A DNA stretch of 64,000 nucleotides, taken from the NCBI GenBank assembly GCA_026745465.1, contig JACYXH010000278.1, positions 2,150,285-2,214,284 of the forward strand, given 5' to 3'. This DNA comes from Lota lota (Eukaryota > Chordata > Actinopteri > Gadiformes > Lotidae). Below the pieces are notes generated by a model, which worked only from the letters and a program-made list of their open reading frames with translations, ran no database searches and was not told the DNA's origin. Of the stretch, positions 24,501 through 36,726 are shown in pieces (within the stretch, counting starts at the first letter, position 1; each line of letters begins with the position of its first letter). The translations under genes were made by a program, and so were the position numbers.

Positions 24501-25689
24501 ACTGAGGAAATCACCATTGATGCATACATTTAGCTTCCGCCCCCCTCCCCCTCTCCAACCCATTATATAGAATGTTTGAATGACCAAAAGTGCTGTCCAA
24601 AGAAAGAACATCCTCGTAATGTACATGTATTTGCTTATATACACACAGAGTAAAGTCAACCCATAATAATTTAACTTACCTACTCAAAAGTTCATTCAAA
24701 ACGCGAACGAGGCTGTTGTGCATCAGATTATTGTGTCCTGACTACAAAGGAGAAACAAGCGGCGAGACCAGTTCCTACTCATATAAACTTTATACTTATG
24801 TCTGCTCCCGATGTGTTTTTGCACAACCCGAAAGCTATAATTTGAGTTGCCTCTTACATGAAAATCATTTCAAAATTGGTTTGTATATAATTTAATTTTG
24901 AATAGGCTATCCTGCTCTGGAGTTCATGTAAAAAAAACAGTTTTAGTTGTAACAGCTGTGCTACGCAATCTATTTGCAGCATTGCCCTGCAAAGCACTCC
25001 CACCCATAATCAGCTGTTCAGGCGAGTACCCTTGAGGTAATTGCAAGGTATAAAAGCAATAAGGATACATTTAAATTACTTACTTTTCTTGTCTCTGTCT
25101 GTGTAAATACTAGGTCGTAGTGAAAAAAGAGGGCTAGAGAGAAAGAGGGAGGGCAGAAACTGAGGGGGTAGAGAGAGGGAGAGAGATTACTGTGTTTCCA
25201 GTACCATAAATAGTTGGCCCGGTGCAATGATTTTCTTGCCCCCCAAAGCGGCAGCCATGACCACCTGTTTGTGAAGCCCTGGCAGGAGCGACTTCGGTTT
25301 CCGGGCCAGGCTCTGAGTTATCGCCCTCCATATGTTCTGCTAAAACATAGTAGGACTGCTGCGTCCGAGATTAGGATCTCAGTGGCTAGTTCATCTCATC
25401 ATATTTGAGCGGTCCCATTTGACAGTTGTATTTAATAAAAAAGTTATTAAGGATTGAATATTAATTAGTTTTATCCCATTTAATGGGATTTAATTCCCGC
25501 CCTTAATGTCTCAAATATGGATCACTTCTGCCTCTGGTTGCAAAAAATTGCAAGCAAAAGCGGTGCCCATAATGTCAAAGCTACAGCTTCATAACAGTCG
25601 TTCTATGGAGCCAACATATACCAAATGTATATCGATAGATATATATGCATGCATCAAACTACACAATAGTAGTTAAGATAAGAAGACGG
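24501..25689. other. No gene; GA-rich stretch at 25125-25190
   Basis: Apart from the GA-rich tract and AT-rich sequence nothing is recognised. The open stretches on both strands around 25130-25410 overlap each other and are not convincing. Confidence 0.4.
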
Positions 25690-26256
25690 CCTCTTTTTAT
25701 CGTACTCTCTCCCCATCTCTCAAACGGCCAAACCTCCCTCTTTCACACATACTGTCTGTATCCGCAACAACCTTCACCCCGTCCCCATCTTCTCTTGCCT
25801 CATCTATCCTCTCAGCTCTCCCCTCACCTGACGCCTTCTCACACGTGCCTCCTGACTGCCACGGACAATCTTCTTTCTACTTTGTCCTCGTCTCTGGACT
25901 CTCTCTGTCTTCTTACCTATCGGCAGGCTCGCCTGATCTTTCCGGCGCCTTGGTTGCCTGACTCAGTGCGTGCTGACAGAACCAAACCACGTCCGGCTGA
26001 TAGAGCATGGTCCAGATTCAAGGACCCTGACATCCTTCTTGCCTACCAATCGCTTCTCTCCTCTTTTTCTGAGGAGCTATCTGTAGCTAAAAGCCCCTTC
26101 TTACAGTCTAGAGGTCATAAACAAGCGCATGGATATATACGAGAACTGGGGGGTGGGGGGATTCCGAACAAAAATGTAGCTCATGGTTCCACGTGTTTGA
26201 AATACGTGTTGTGTAATAAAATATATAATTTTGGTTATTTCTTGAACAGAATATAG
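25645..26256 (+). pseudogene. L2 LINE ORF2 linker fragment
   Basis: The 203-codon open stretch includes about 140 residues of LINE linker: Ser/Pro-rich sequence, then LTATDNLLSTLSSSLDSLC, then SRFKDPDILLAYQSLLSS. In full elements this part joins the apurinic-type endonuclease to the reverse transcriptase. The last 50 residues (after SPFLQSRG) no longer look like LINE. The ATG is not the element's own start. Confidence 0.65.
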
Positions 26257-27495
26257 CCTACCCCGATTCTATTCCCTCAAAACCCCAAAGAGCATGAAAA
26301 ACACAATGAGCAGTTTAACTAACTAACTAAACATCATATACAATCACTGAATGAAGATTATGGCAATAAGAGGCACATTTCTCGCTAGAAATGTAATCAG
26401 AATGCATTTTAATGCTGAAACAAGCGTAATGTTGCATGTTGCTAATGTTTTCTGGTTCTGCACTCTTTGGGGCTTGCGCAGGCAGGCCGCAGGCCGCAGA
26501 TCACTCGTGTTGACGGGCATTCGTAGGAATCTTACGAAAAGATTTGGTAACTTTTCATAAGATATCATACAAACGTTGTATGAGACCAGCCTGCTCTCTT
26601 CAACCATTTATTTCCAAAACACTTGAGTATGCAGACTTTTCCTAACTCTCTGCATACCTCCACTAAAACAACCTTCTGGACCTTCACTAGTCTTGATTCA
26701 AGGCAGGCCACTCAACTGAGACTGCCCTTCTTGATGTCACAGAGAAACATCACACAGGGGAGGAGCCTCCCTCTCCTCCGCTGACATTCAACTGGACCTT
26801 TCATCAGCCTTTGACACTGTACCACCAGATCGTCTTCACTGCCCTCCAAGAAGTGGAAATATCAGGCTCTGCACTCGCCCTGTTCACATCCTACCTCATG
26901 GAACGCACTTACATGGTAACCTGGTAAGAATATGTGTCAGATGTCTTTGTAGTCTCACTGCTGGGGTCCCTCAGGGTTCTGTCCTGGGTCCCATCCTCTT
27001 CTCTCTGTACACAAAGTCACTGGGTTCCATCATTCACTCACATGGCCTTAACTACCACAGCTCTGCAGATGTATTTTTTACAGTCTGGTCGACATCTCTC
27101 AGTCGATGTTGACACCACCTGATACATGGGGGTGATACATACCTGATACATACTACATTGGGACCCCAGCAGCCACTCAACAAAAGCTTGATTGTTTGCT
27201 GTCCTCACTCCACAATTTTGGAATGAGCTCCCCACTGACATCAGGACAGCTGAAACCCTACCCATCTTCCACCTCAGGCTAATACTCATTGGTTCAGACT
27301 GCATGGTGCCCATGGTGAAGAAATACAATTGTTACATATTTTGTTTCTATATTGTAGTAGTTAAAGTACTTGGCTTATTTGATTAATTTCATGTACTTGA
27401 TTGATTCTTGCACTTTGTTGTTGGGTTATAGCTTCATTTTTTAATCCACTTCTTGTCGCTTTGGACAAAACCGTCCACTAAATAAATCGAATTTA
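25690..27495 (+). mobile_element. L2-type LINE, decayed, with 3' end
   Basis: Two coding segments and a tail are visible. 25690-26110 encodes the linker between endonuclease and reverse transcriptase (LLSTLSSSLDSLC, APWLPDSVRADRTK, YQSLLSSFSEELS). 26585-27060 encodes reverse-transcriptase pieces (LQPFISKTLEYA, a region near FHQPLTLY where the family has an FDTV-type motif, AGVPQGSVLGPILFSLY). The tail ends CGCTTTGGACAAAACCGTCC, then ACTAAATAAAT, close to the L2 3' end that the reverse transcriptase recognises. Between 26110 and 26585 no LINE sequence is seen. Several stops and frame changes make it inactive. Confidence 0.8.
26585..27120 (+). pseudogene. L2 LINE reverse transcriptase fragment
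   Basis: Recognisable blocks occur in more than one frame: CSLQPFISKTLEYA, FKAGHSTETALLDVTEKHH, and AGVPQGSVLGPILFSLYTKS, which belongs to the conserved motif before the YADD box. The YADD box itself is degraded (in-frame sequence SSADVFF). Stops and a frame change between the blocks show it is dead. Confidence 0.7.
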
Positions 27496-27498
27496 ATG

Positions 27499-27735
27499 CA
27501 TCTAGTGGAATGGACTTGGCAGAAATAAAACATAGTATATATTAATAAGTAATAGTATAATAAAAACATAATAGTGTATAATCCCATGAAAATATGAATT
27601 GCTGTGTTTTTGTAACCTTAGAATGAGCATTTCTGTTCTACATAGGGAGCGAGTCCTTTTCCATGGAGCCCGCCATATGGCATCACCATGTTTCTACAGT
27701 AGCCCAGAACGGACAAACGGCTCTAGAGAGAATGC
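27499..27735. mobile_element. MITE copy, truncated (same family as 12745-13216)
   Basis: It begins CATCTAGTGGAATGGACTTG and follows the 12.77 kb copy in the same orientation through AATCCCATGAAAATATGAAT, CTACATAGGGAGC and GTTTCTACAG to about 27735. The right third and both outer TIR parts are missing. It lies directly at the LINE 3' end. Confidence 0.75.
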
Positions 27736-27867
27736 GTTATTAATTTAATGAAATTAAACTCTTAGCACGTTTTGGGCTATCTCTGTGGTAACGATCCATT
27801 TGATATCCTTTTTTTTTATATCGTCGTTGTGTAGTAGCATTATAATGAGCGATGCTGTTTATGAAAT

Positions 27868-28045
27868 GTGCCACACACCGTGGCATTAGACTATAAGTGT
27901 CCAAGAATCGTAACCTTCTCTCGGACGTGGACATTTAAATCAACGCTAGCCAGACGGAGCTCCACACATCCACACACACACCGTGGCTTTATATATAATT
28001 ATCTGAGAAGCTTAAACCCCTCTCGGACATGGATATTAAAATCAA
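27868..28045. repeat. Inverted relative of the 17.8 kb tandem repeat
   Basis: The reverse complement contains GACACTTATAGTCTAATGCC, then ACGGTGTGTGGCA, and GTGTGGATGTGTGGAGCTCC, matching the units at 17770-18080. About two units are present. Confidence 0.7.
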
Positions 28046-30289
28046 TATTATCTGCTTTTGAGTGTTATTGGTTAAATATGGCAAGGTAATCTGTCAGGTA
28101 ATAGTGAGTGAAATGTGAGAATATCTGTGCTGTATGAGACAATTTTGCTTTAAGACGGCTCCCACCTAATTTCTGACCAAGCATGGCCTCTCTTTCCTCT
28201 TTCCATCACTATAGCTACACCACAGGTGCCTGAATTCAACACCACAGGTGCCTGAATGCAACACTTCTCAATGGCAAAGACTCTTAGGTAAGGAGTGTTT
28301 GTTTCAAAAAGTTGGTACACGTGTAGAAAGCGCGCGTAAGCAGGTCTCCAAAAAGTAAAGGCCCTCTTTGGCGGCAGGTGGCGCTATAACTCGCAATCAA
28401 ACAAAAACAATCAGCCCCATTGTTCAATCAATCGCAAGTCCGCTGCAAAACGGCCCAGGGACTTGAAACTCAGCGTGCTAGCTCATTAGCATTAGCATAT
28501 TACGATGCTCATGGAATATTGCGCACATGACGAGTTGGCTCACACAACCACATGCGGCGACATGTCTAGTTAAGCAAGCTTACACATTACAACACTGCTG
28601 CACAGTGGTGTAATGTGTAAGCCGTAGTTGTGCAATATTTCAGAGCAACTGAAGTTATTCAATATGCTTATTCAATATGCTGAGAGGGACCTCGGTGACG
28701 GGTGGGGTCGGCTGGAGCGACACCGGCACCGATACACTTATGTCTGCGGGATATGTTGTGGGGTGTGGAGTCTTGTTGAATAAAGGCAACTCTCGGAGTC
28801 GGGTGGTGTCTGGGGCACGGGAGTTGCAATTCACTAATAACCTGGCCTCATGTCTGGTCATTCCCTTGCCGCTCGCTACAATAACTGAATAAACAAAGAC
28901 ATAACACTTTCATTGTAAAACTAAGCTATCTTAGTGCAATAAAAATAGCATTTGAGATATTTAGCCATCTTCCGGGTCACATATCGCCATCTAGAGGTTG
29001 CTATGTATGCATCCAAATTGTACAGATCAGCTTCGATACACATTGGACAAAACTCTGAAGATCCACAAATGCGCATAGACTAGTTTGTGTTCAGAATTCT
29101 GTTATGAAAATAACAGTGGATTCATTTTACAAGACACAAGTGCCAAATATTTGTGTATCAGGGTTAACGCAATGTAAATTGTCTTCTGTGGGTTACAAAT
29201 AATAAATGCCAATAAAAACGTCCATAATACATTGTCTTCAAGTGTTTCCTTCTTGCACTATGACATGTGTTGTTGGTAATGGTGTGTCTTCTCATGACTA
29301 CCAGACTTCACCGTGGTGTGTCCCTGGGAAGCCTTTAGCCACTTGGAGCTCCACGAGCTCGCACAGTAAGGGATCATTTATGGAGACACACTGGAGATGA
29401 TGCCCAGCTATTTTACATCCTAGTTTTCCCTCGAAAACACTTGGTTACTCAAAGGCGCCTACTGTACATGTTTCTCATCTTAAAACCTTGGGGAATCGGT
29501 TTGGACCTCTAGACCTATGGAGCCGATATTTGGTTTTTAAAAGAACAAACCACTCGGAGCAGTAGTAGTAGTAGTAGTAGTATATAGCGATTTAACTATT
29601 ACATTTTCAGGCTTTAACTCATGCAATCTTATTCAAAAACAATATTGTAAAAAAAAAATCAACAAAAAGCACAAGACCGTGTGGTATAGATACTAAAGTG
29701 TTGTATTTAGGGGTCAACTATAGAAATACAAGAGTAAACAAATTATGTTGACGCCCCGTTTGCCTTTGTGGGTTAGAAACAGGAGTCCTCTGGAGCTGAT
29801 GGTACCAAGAATAGGATAGAAATACAGAAATATATTCTGAAACAGAAATATATTGTATTATATGCCATAATTTATTTATTTATCAGTTATCATAAGTAAA
29901 CAATTATAAAATAGTAATAAATTGTATTATGTCATAATGTTTGTGTTTATATTTACAATGTATATAATATTTGTACTGATTTCTCACCTACTCTATCTTA
30001 TGGTTCCCCAGATGATACAGAAATTGGCATCAGAATCAGAATGGCTTATTAAATTTTTAACAATTTGTTTTAATTGGAAGCTTACTCATGTGTTTGGTCT
30101 GTATTTATTAAATAATCTTTCAGTTCAAATAAAGTAATTTGACATGGTATGGCATATGTATGTATAGATAGATAAAGAAATAGGAATGATGTAATTGGAT
30201 TTACTCCGACCAGGTCTGTTAATTTCAATGTAACTTTAATACCATTATTATGATCTCAAGTACTGCACTTCATCATTTGTTGAGGTTGT
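28046..30289. other. No gene recognised; AT-rich with small repeats
   Basis: It holds a long hairpin (28578-28622), a (GTA)n tract (about 29557-29581) and AT-rich DNA. The open stretch 28677-28892 (GTSVTGGVGWSDTGTD...) is balanced by an equally open opposite strand and is unassigned. The stretch 29206-29400 is also unassigned. Confidence 0.4.
28578..28622. repeat. Perfect 14-bp inverted repeat with inner stem
   Basis: GCTTACACATTACA (28578-28591) pairs exactly with TGTAATGTGTAAGC (28609-28622). Inside, CACTG/CAGTG adds a second stem around CTGCA. The 45-base structure could be a foldback element footprint or a cruciform. Confidence 0.9.
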
Positions 30290-30386
30290 GCAATGTCCAT
30301 ATAAGAATTGGGGGTGGAGCCAGTGGGCTGCAAGATATCCCCCTTCAATTACTATTCCCCTCATCCTCCCTGTCATCTGCCTCACA
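30290..30386 (-). repeat. Partial 3' LTR of the 30-35 kb Gypsy element
   Basis: It begins (minus) TGTGAGGCAGATG after a GAGTGGGAGGG polypurine tract and matches only the first part of the 5' LTR. Confidence 0.7.
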
Positions 30387-30395
30387 CCCTCCCAC

Positions 30396-33300
30396 TCAGC
30401 TCCGACCAGGAGGGAGGGAGGGAATGCCAATGTCAATGCCAAAGGGCATTGGCATTCTGGTGGGCTGCCCCTGACCTGTGAACAACAGAGAAAGCAAAGG
30501 GTTGTCGTGATAAGAACCAGCGGGTGACCAGGCGTTACTGTCCTTATTCCGTGACATCCAAACCAGTGGTGCATGATCCATGACCAGGGTGAAGTGGCGT
30601 CCCAACAGGTAATACTTCAGGTTTTCTAGAGCCCACTTGATTGCGAGACATTTCTTCTCCACCATGGAATATTTTTGGTCCCGCGGCAACAACTTCCACT
30701 TAATAAACATGACTGGGTGTTCCTCACCTCTTTGTAGTTGTGACAAGACTGCTGTTTCTGACGCATCGGTCTGCACCACCATTGGTTTGGAGAAGTCCGG
30801 GGTTACCCGCACAGGTCCCGAACACAGTGCTCCCTTTAGGTCCTGGAAGGCTTTCTCCGTCTCCTCGGTCCAGGTCACTTGGGCGGGCATACAGCCCCTG
30901 GTCAGATCCGTCAGGGGGATGGCTAGGGATGCAAAGTGGGAAATAAACCTCAGATAGAAGCATGTTAGCCCCACAAACATGCATACCTGTTTCTTGGTGA
31001 GGGGGCATGGCCAGTCCTGTATCGCCTCCACTTTCTTTATCTGGGGTTTCACACATACCCATAATGGTGTACCCCAGGTACTCAGCCTCGGAGGGTTAGC
31101 CGTCCGCCCCGCCTCCCGTAAGGCCTGCAATACTGTGCTCACCTGATTCAAATGGGTGTCCCACTCGCTCCCATGGATGACAATATCGTCGATATAGGCT
31201 GCCGCGTACTCATGATGGGGACGGAGTACCTGGTCCATCAACCTCTGCAAGGAGGGCGGGCCCCATGCAAGCCAAAGGGTAGCTTCCTGTAGTGGAACAG
31301 CTTGTCAGGAGTGGCAAAAGAGGTTTTCTCCCACACCTCAGGAGCTAAAGGCACCTGCCAATAGCCCTTTGTCAGGTCGAGCGTGCTGATATATCAGGCG
31401 GTCTCTAGCCGTTCTATCAGTTCATCTATTCGGGGCATGGGGTAGGCGTCAAACTTTGATATTTCATTTTGCTTCATAAAATCATTACAGAAGCGTATGG
31501 TGCCGTCGGGTTTCGGCACCAACACTATTGGTCTGCACCACTCACTCACTGTTCGACTCCTTGATGACTCCCGCTTCAAACATCATCTTTACCTTGGTCC
31601 TGCCGGCATCTCTCCTGGCTTCCGGTATGCGGTAGGGACTCAATTTAACCTTTTTCCCGGGCTCGGTGATGATGTGGTGCTGTACCAGATTGGTGTGGCC
31701 CAGTTCACTGGAGAACACGTCCTGGTTCCGGTCGACCAACTCTGTCAGCATCTGCCTCTGAGCTGTGCTCAGCTGTTCCCCTAGGGGCACCTCGGCAGGC
31801 CCGGTTTCGGTGATAGCCTTCTTTTGAGGAGTAGAGCAGAGTACATCCCAGGCATTCCATTTCTTTAACAGGTTTACATGGTAAGTTTTGGTCGGGCGCC
31901 TATGTCATGGCTGTCGGACCCTATAATTTACTTCCCCAACCGTCTCAAGCATTCTGGCCCATTCCATTGGTCCAGAAACATACACTCTGTTGTGGGGACA
32001 AGTACCAACACTTTGTCTCCGCGCTGGAAGTCTCACTATTGGGCTCCTCTGTTGTAGACCACCCTGCATGTGTTCCCGCACCAGGGGCCACAAAGTGGCC
32101 ATCTGGTCCCTCATGTCTCCCACGTGTTCTACCAGGGTTCGATGGGACAATGGTTGCTGCTCCTAGGCTTCTTTAGTCACGTCCAGCAGCCCCCGGGGTC
32201 ATCTCCCGTAGAGGTGTTCAAAGGGGGAGTAGCCGGTCAACGCTTGGGGCACTTCTTGGATCGAGAACATCAGCTAGGGGAGTAGCTGGTCCCAGTTCCG
32301 TCCGTCAGCCTCCATCACCTTCTTCAGCATTTGCTTCAGGGTCCAGTTGAATCTCTCCACTAGTCTATTGGTTTGTGGGTGATATACTGAGGTGCGCAAC
32401 TGAGTTATTTTCATTAACTTGCAGAGATCCTTCATGATTCCTGACATGAAGGGGGTTCCCTGGTCTGTTAATATTTTGTCGGGGATGCCTACCCAGGAGA
32501 ACATCAGGACCAACTCATGTAATTCCTTTTGAGGCCATGGTGTGCAGGGGATTGGCTTCGGGGAACCTAGTGGCATAATCCACTATCACCACGATGTATT
32601 GGTGCCCTCGGCTGCTCTTGGGTAGTGGTCCCACCAGGTCCATGGCGATCCTGCTGAAACCGACTGAAATAATGGGTAGGGGAACTAGGGGGCAGCGGAA
32701 ATGTGGTTTTGGCACCACCTGCTGGCACTCCGGGCAACTGTGGCAGTAATCTTCCACTGCCCTCTTCACCCCCGGCCAGTGTAATCGTGCCTTGATCCGG
32801 TCCACGGTCTTTTCCACCCCTAGGTCAGCCCCAAGACAGTGGGAGTGTGCCAGCTGCAGCACCGACTGAACCAAGGGATGGGGCACCAACAGCAACTCCA
32901 CACATTTGTTGTTTCTCTTCACAACAATACATTTTTTATGGCAAAATGACGGTATGTGATCAGTCTTACCCCCTCAATGGGCTTCCCGTCCACCACGTTC
33001 ACCTGCTGGAGAGACCTAGACAGGTTGGGATCCTCCAGTTGGGCCGTTCCGAACTGGGCTGATAGTGAGGCAGGCTCTGGCGCCGCCTCGTGGTCCATCG
33101 GGAATAGGTTGCCCATACTCACCTCACCTGACTCCTGTCTTGCGTCCCGAGTCACTCTCTGGGAGAGGATCGGTTGACCACCTCGTGTAAGCCACACATC
33201 CGGGCCTCCCTCCTATCGACCCTCACTCTTCTCCAGCATCATCCTCCCTTCGGATTCCCTCTGTTTCCCCTGTCTCCCCTGCGCTGTTGTGTCTGTATCA

Positions 33301-34235
33301 TTGGCCTTTACCGGGGTGACCGGGGAAGGACCACTCCTCAGCCCAGCAAGCCATAAGCAACCTGCAGGGACGCCTGGGTCTTACCTCACTGGCTGAGGCC
33401 GTCGGCATCCGGACATCGTGGTTCGGACAGGTCCAGGCGATGTGTCCCGGCTCGCCAAACTCTGAGCACTTCCTGCTGTCTTGGTTCAGTAAGGGGTGTT
33501 GTCTCGGGGGGCTGGCTTTTGGTGTCCCTCCATCCCTGGCCAGGATCCCGCCGTCATCCTCCGTCCTTATCCACTCCTTTGGGCGAGGGGTGGGTTCACC
33601 CCTCAGTGGACGTCCACTGCGCAGGACTTCCAAAGCTGCCTGATGACCTTCCACCAGTTCCACCAGCTGATCTGCACTCTGTGGGTTGGCTTGGCTGGCT
33701 AACTTTTTAGCTACGAACTGGAGAGAGCCATGACCACGTTCTCCGTGGCCATACGTAACTGTCAGTGGGGCAGCAGTTAGCCAACTCTTGGCCAGCCTAA
33801 TTAGGTCATGCATTTGCGAGTGCAGAGACACCATCGCACCATATGTCCAATCGTGGAATCTTTGTGACCTATTTATCAAGGTGTATCCTTACCGGCGCAG
33901 GATCTCCTTTTTCAGCCGGTCGTAATGAGTCGCCTAGTCATCCGTCAGATCCTGATATGCCTTCTGTGCTGTGCCTGACAGGAAATGTGCGAGTAGGCTG
34001 GCCCATTGTTCCGGCTCCCATTTCTCCCAGACCGCTGTCATCTCAGGGTTTGGAGGTAAGCCTCGATATCATCAGTCTCTGTCTGCTTCAAGATAAACAT
34101 GCTGGGGGCAGGACGGGAAACTGCAGCGCCTACAGCCATGCCGACATGGCTGGCTGTCAGCGCTCCCATCAGCTCCTGATGCATAGCCTGCTGCGCTATG
34201 TTCGCCACCAACAGTTGTTTCACCAACGCTTCCAT
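30396..34235 (-). pseudogene. gag-pol remains, 30-35 kb Gypsy element
   Basis: Recognisable parts are the gag start (MEALVKQLLVANIAQQAM), a CCHC knuckle (CSEFGEPGHIAWTC), integrase with an HHCC-type zinc module (CHSCPECQQV) and a core with DQGTPFMSGIMK and VYHPQTNRLVERFN, and reverse transcriptase/RNase H (YIDDIVIHGSEWDTH, VVQTDASETAVLSQL). It is a fossil gene with about ten or more breaks. Confidence 0.85.
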
Positions 34236-34298
34236 TGTTCTCTGTGTCGGTCTATCTACTCAACTTGGTGTAGCTATTAGCATGCATTCTCCACCATA

Positions 34299-34807
34299 TG
34301 TAGCAGGCTCGTGGGTGAGGGGTTTCCATAATATTAAGTTGAATAGCGACCACACAACACAGAGAGCAATTCAAAGTCAATGGTAATTTATAAGGGAGTA
34401 TTAACACCCAGGGGGGTATGGTAACTACCTCCTCAGTGTCCACAAGCCATAATCAGTCCGTTTGTCCAGTATCCAGGGGTTGTCACAAGAAGGGTTCTCA
34501 TCCAAAGCAGGTCGGTACACGGTGGGGGTAATCAGACGGTCCAGGTCACAACACATAATCAATGCAATTCGGTGTGTCTCTCTCTCGTCGGTGTCACAGT
34601 ACTCCCAGAAGATCACTCAGATGCTGTCTGTAGTTGCTAGCCCCCATATGGCAGCCTGCTGTACCTTTTAACCCCAAGCACTGCCTGCTTAATGATCCTC
34701 AGGCTTGCCTCGTTAAAGGAGGAACTCCATATAAGGTGGAGCCAGCGGGCAGCATGAGATCTCCCTTCAATTACTATTCCCCTCACCCCTCGCTGCCATC
34801 TGCCACA
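34299..34807 (-). repeat. 5' LTR of the 30-35 kb Gypsy element
   Basis: Inner border at TGTAGCAGGCTC on the plus strand, outer border at CTGCCACA. It shares GGTGGAGCCAG and CTTCAATTACTATTCCCCTC with the partial 3' LTR. Confidence 0.75.
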
Positions 34808-35180
34808 ATATATACAGTATATATATATATATATAACAAATACTCAAATGGATTTAGACAACCATGTCTACATAGAAAGCCATGTCTATGTAGTCTGTCA
34901 AATGGTGTTTTTCATTTATGGTAGTGGGCTTTGGAAGTGATAGCTGGCACAGTGTAGACATACTCCTGCAAAGCTCTCTCCTTGTTACTTTTGCTGGGCT
35001 GTAAGTGCCAAGCTTCACATTTACTTCCAGTAAGAGTGTGGGAGGGGTAAACAAACAAAGAGTTAAACAAAGATGGATTAGATACCAGTAATGGACTGTC
35101 TCTTTTTATACTGCAAAGTGTTTGCCACATTCTTGATTATTAAGCTTCAAACTTAAATACAATTCCCTGAAATTATAATA

Positions 35181-35181
<1 letters not shown>
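34808..35181. other. Spacer with short TA tract
   Basis: TA-rich sequence lies at about 34808-34835. Nothing else is recognised. Confidence 0.4.

Positions 35182-35276
<95 letters not shown>
35182..35276. repeat. (CA)n microsatellite, about 95 bp
   Basis: A pure CA tract. The Cys/Val-repeat frames on the other strand are artefacts. Confidence 0.97.
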
Positions 35277-35278
<2 letters not shown>

Positions 35279-36493
35279 ATATATACCACATATGAGGATG
35301 TGTGACCAATAATGTAAGTATGCAATGTGCCCTGTGAACATGTTAAACATGTTAATATAGGCATTTTAATTGGAAATATTTTGATATTTAAAAGCGACAA
35401 CTTGTCAACTGTATGAATTCAAATCTGTCTGGTATTTCAATAAAGGAAGTACTCATACAAGATATTGTAAATGGATAAGTGTGGACCAAAAAAAAAGTCA
35501 ACTGGCAAGCCTCAAAGACTAGTTCCTCTGTTGTGGAAGAGTTTGCCTCAATCAAGTCATTTATAAAGCTGTGTTTGTTGGACAACTCAAATGCCTGTAA
35601 TGGTCTGTATTGTGACCATGTGATGGTAAGCCAATGAATGAACAAACATAGAATACGTCACACAAAAGGTTTTTCAAGCCTATTTTCAAAAGCTTTGATT
35701 TATCAGTAAAGTTATTGTTATGAGCAATTTCAAAGAAACAAACCAAACAAAAAGACAGAAAGCTGACCTCCCCCCTCCCTACTCCAAAGGCTGATACCAA
35801 ATGTAAGCTACAATTTACTGGGTCTGCACAAAATGATTGTGGCGTAAAAGTTTATCCTTGAATTCACTCGCTCTCTTTTTCTCTTAAAGGAGAAAAGGGG
35901 GAGGAGAGTTGGAAAGTGCACTCTGCCTCCTTCTGCTCTCTTCCTCCAATGTTGAAATTCCTCTCTCATGAGGCACTTCCTGGTTAGCAACCAGCAGTAG
36001 TATAGAGATCATAGAGATGTCATTTGTCAGAGAGAGAGAGAGGAGGAGGAAGAGAGGGGAAAGAGAGAGTTGGAAAGGCAGCAGTTTGAAGAACATTTAA
36101 GTGAAAGAGAAAAATGAGAAAAATACAGGAAGGAGACAGTTAAAGCAACCTTGAGTGAGTCTGTGAATGTATAATCGTCTGTGTGTAGCCTGATAAGATA
36201 TGATTTAGGCGTCTGCATGAGAAAAAAAAACACCGGCGTTTGAGTAAGCTAAACAAGTAGCGCGTCACTAGACACAGCATAGCCCTTTATTGATGAAAAA
36301 GGAGAGCGGATGGAAAACGAGATGTTTTTTCAATGTGTTTTTTTGTGTACATTAACATGAGTTAAACTTAACTTAAGTCTTCCATACCAAATGCAGAACC
36401 CAAAGAAATCAACAAAACCAAGTTCACTTGAAACAGACCAAAGTCAAAGATGAGGCAGGCAGGGAAAGAGGGGAGACAACTAGCTCGGGTAGG
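35277..36493 (+). promoter_or_regulatory. Upstream region of itpripl2 (promoter and 5' UTR likely here)
   Basis: No coding exon is seen. A GA-rich tract (36031-36062) and an ETS-type word, CACTTCCTGG (about 35970), lie within 0.6 kb of the start codon. No clear TATA box or CpG island was identified. The transcription start cannot be fixed from sequence. Confidence 0.3.
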
Positions 36494-36726
36494 ATGATAC
36501 GCGTTTACACATGCAATCTCCGGGTCTTCTGGCCTCTTCTTATTTCTTTGGTGACTATTGTGGTGGTCCTTCACCACTATACACAAACACTGAGCTCGGA
36601 ACAGAAGTCAGACATTTCCAGGGACCAACCAGGAGTGGACGACTGCTGTGATGCAGCAGGCTACTCAATAATCGTTCTGCTCATCAAGCTTGTCCTGGCC
36701 AGTACGCTGTGTTTCCTCTGCCTCAG
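36494..36726 (+). other. itpripl2: itpripl2 coding exon 1
   Basis: It encodes residues 1-77 and two bases of codon 78, with both hydrophobic segments. The donor is CTCAG|GTAGCT. An upstream in-frame ATG at 36428 would add 22 polar residues without family support. Confidence 0.85.

Larger units (their letters stand above)
30290..34807 (-). mobile_element. Ty3/Gypsy LTR element, older fossil
   Basis: The minus-strand element has a 5' LTR of about 509 bp at 34299-34807 (TGTGGCAG...CTGCTACA) and a partial 3' LTR at about 30290-30386. A TGGTGGAGAATGC primer-binding-type sequence lies just inside the 5' LTR. Interior order on the minus strand is gag (34.2-33.3 kb), protease and spacer, reverse transcriptase/RNase H and integrase. 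The shared LTR part differs at roughly 15% of positions by eye, so it is clearly older than the other LTR elements here. It is broken, with about ten or more breaks. No target duplication is visible because the 3' LTR is incomplete. Confidence 0.88.

Noticed and set aside
35182-35400. Val/Cys repeat protein on the minus strand
   Set aside because: It is the CA tract in frame.
36428-36493. Earlier start codon for itpripl2
   Set aside because: The extra 22 polar residues have no counterpart; MIRVYTCNLRVFW matches the family start.
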